Source: Christiangramia sp.
GTDB taxonomy: Bacteria > Bacteroidota > Bacteroidia > Flavobacteriales > Flavobacteriaceae
Assembly: GCF_029937855.1 (NCBI RefSeq)
Contig: NZ_JAPYPC010000004.1
Coordinates: 124,001-188,000, forward strand
Direction of reading: 5' to 3'
Length of the DNA: 64,000 nt
This document shows positions 62,997 to 64,000 of this stretch, one piece after another (the first letter of the stretch is position 1; each line of letters starts with the position of its first letter). The notes under the pieces are model-generated. The model had not been told where the DNA came from. It did no database searches and worked only from the letters and a program-made list of their open reading frames with translations. A program made the position numbers and the translations under genes.

Positions 62997-63614
62997 TTAT
63001 AATGTTTCCTGCGGAACTGCCTGTTTACCGCTTCTTTTTTGTTCATAATTTTTAATGGCTTCAAGTTTACTCGTTAGAAAATCGATATCATCATAACCAT
63101 TAATCAGGCAGGTTTTTTTATATGGATCAATATCAAAATGTTCTGCATCACCAGAACTTTCAATCCTAATCATTTGTTTTTCAAGATCTATACTGAACTT
63201 TTCATTCGAATCTATTTCTACAGAAGTGAATAATTTATGCAGAAACTTAGGACTTACCTGTACTGGTAAAACTCCATTATTTAAAGCGTTTCCTTTAAAG
63301 ATATCGGCAAAATAACTGGATACTACAGCTTTAAATCCGTAAGCTTTAATCGCCCATGCCGCATGTTCCCGGCTGGAGCCGCAACCAAAATTATTCCCTG
63401 CTAGAAGAATAGACCCGGAGTATTTATTTTGATTTAAAACAAAATCCTCATTTGGTTTACCATTTTTATCAAATCGCCAGTCTCTAAAAAGGTTTTCTCC
63501 AAAACCTTCTTTATCTGTGGCCTTTAAAAAACGAGCTGGAATAATCTGATCTGTATCTACGTTCTCAGCATCCAAAGGCACTACGGTATCTGTAAGTTGT
63601 ATAAATTTTTCCAT
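62997..63614 (-). CDS. leuD: 3-isopropylmalate dehydratase small subunit
   Basis: Swivelling domain of isopropylmalate isomerase. 205 residues. Motifs [46 protein letters not shown]. Works as a heterodimer with LeuC. Its ATG overlaps the leuC stop by one base. Confidence 0.96.
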   Translation of the reverse strand: MEKFIQLTDTVVPLDAENVDTDQIIPARFLKATDKEGFGENLFRDWRFDKNGKPNEDFVLNQNKYSGSILLAGNNFGCGSSREHAAWAIKAYGFKAVVSSYFADIFKGNALNNGVLPVQVSPKFLHKLFTSVEIDSNEKFSIDLEKQMIRIESSGDAEHFDIDPYKKTCLINGYDDIDFLTSKLEAIKNYEQKRSGKQAVPQETL

Positions 63615-64000
63615 TAATTCAGGTTTTGGGTGTAATCTGAAATTTTACCAGAGATCGCTGTTGCCGCAGCAGTTAATGGGCTTGCCAGAATAGTCCTGGA
63701 ACCCGGTCCCTGTCTTCCTTCAAAATTTCGGTTACTGGTAGAAACACAATATTCCCCTTCAGGAATTTTGTCATCGTTCATAGCCAGGCATGCGGAACAT
63801 CCCGGCTGTCTTAAGGTAAATCCTGCTTCTTCAAAAACCTTATCCAGACCTTCTTCTTTGATTTGTGTTGCAACCTGTTGACTTCCCGGAACAATCAAAG
63901 CATTTACATTTTCAGCTTTCTTTTTTCCTTTGATATAGGAGGCAGCAACCCTAAAATCTTCAATTCTGGAGTTGGTACAGCTGCCTATAAAAATATAATT
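63614..64000 (-). CDS. leuC: 3-isopropylmalate dehydratase large subunit (N-terminus outside window)
   Basis: 128 C-terminal residues, open to the right edge. Iron-sulfur cysteines are visible in [15 protein letters not shown] and in [16 protein letters not shown]; the end segment [28 protein letters not shown] is the aconitase-family C-terminal core (read in parts). First of leuC-leuD-leuB as seen here; genes further upstream are outside the window. Confidence 0.95.
   Translation of the reverse strand, partial: NYIFIGSCTNSRIEDFRVAASYIKGKKKAENVNALIVPGSQQVATQIKEEGLDKVFEEAGFTLRQPGCSACLAMNDDKIPEGEYCVSTSNRNFEGRQGPGSRTILASPLTAAATAISGKISDYTQNLN

Overview
The window is from a marine-type Bacteroidetes, most likely a flavobacterium close to Gramella/Christiangramia. 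The signs are SusC/SusD uptake pairs, promoters with the Bacteroidetes -7 element (TAnnTTTG), secreted lipoproteins, an HCLPVRRN-type ornithine transcarbamylase of the succinyl/acetyl class, AT-rich DNA, and dispersed intergenic repeats of the 'cgaccaaagggagagatctc / gtcattccgaac' kind. No tRNA, rRNA, CRISPR array or intact mobile element was found.

Layout. (1) 1-6540: a galactose block. galK and galT (cut by the left edge) run leftward. A Nudix-type sugar regulator runs rightward, followed by a secreted TIM-barrel isomerase-like protein and a secreted GH5-like hydrolase. Two near-identical 17-bp inverted repeats lie on either side of the regulator gene. (2) 6540-7350: tandem and dispersed repeats, then the adenosylcobalamin-dependent ribonucleotide reductase nrdJ. 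(3) 10268-26735: a complete malto-oligosaccharide/starch utilisation locus. SusC, SusD, SusE-like and an exported alpha-amylase run leftward. A LacI regulator, an MFS sugar transporter, beta-phosphoglucomutase, maltose phosphorylase and two GH13 enzymes run rightward. A perfect LacI-type palindrome lies between the arms, and a near copy lies before pfkA, which with gapA follows directly. (4) 28962-37925: a BadF-type sugar kinase, a soluble histidine kinase, comM, and an operon of a DUF2891 lipoprotein, an atypical Nramp-family transporter and pxpABC (5-oxoprolinase). (5) 38185-44330: a small unknown protein, two paralogous 7-helix membrane proteins, a NarL-type two-component system, a DUF2807 protein and a GNAT-nitrilase fusion. 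(6) 44864-51567: the ilvDBNCA operon. (7) 51595-61655: the arginine operon (GNAT, argG, argC, proC, argD, argF', argB, argE, argH). (8) 61872-64000: leuB, leuD and leuC (cut by the right edge) on the opposite strand.

How it works together: the exported amylase and SusCDE bring malto-oligosaccharides into the periplasm, periplasmic GH13 enzymes trim them, the MFS carrier imports maltose, and MalP plus PgmB produce glucose and glucose-6-phosphate that feed PfkA and GapA. The second half makes branched-chain amino acids and arginine.

The most striking element is the spacer before the arginine operon. It encodes two tiny peptides, 20 and 9 residues long, each with five arginines in consecutive or near-consecutive CGC/CGT codons. 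The first is nested in a long hairpin ending in a T-tract. This looks like a ribosome-mediated arginine attenuator, with tandem leader peptides and an almost leaderless first start.
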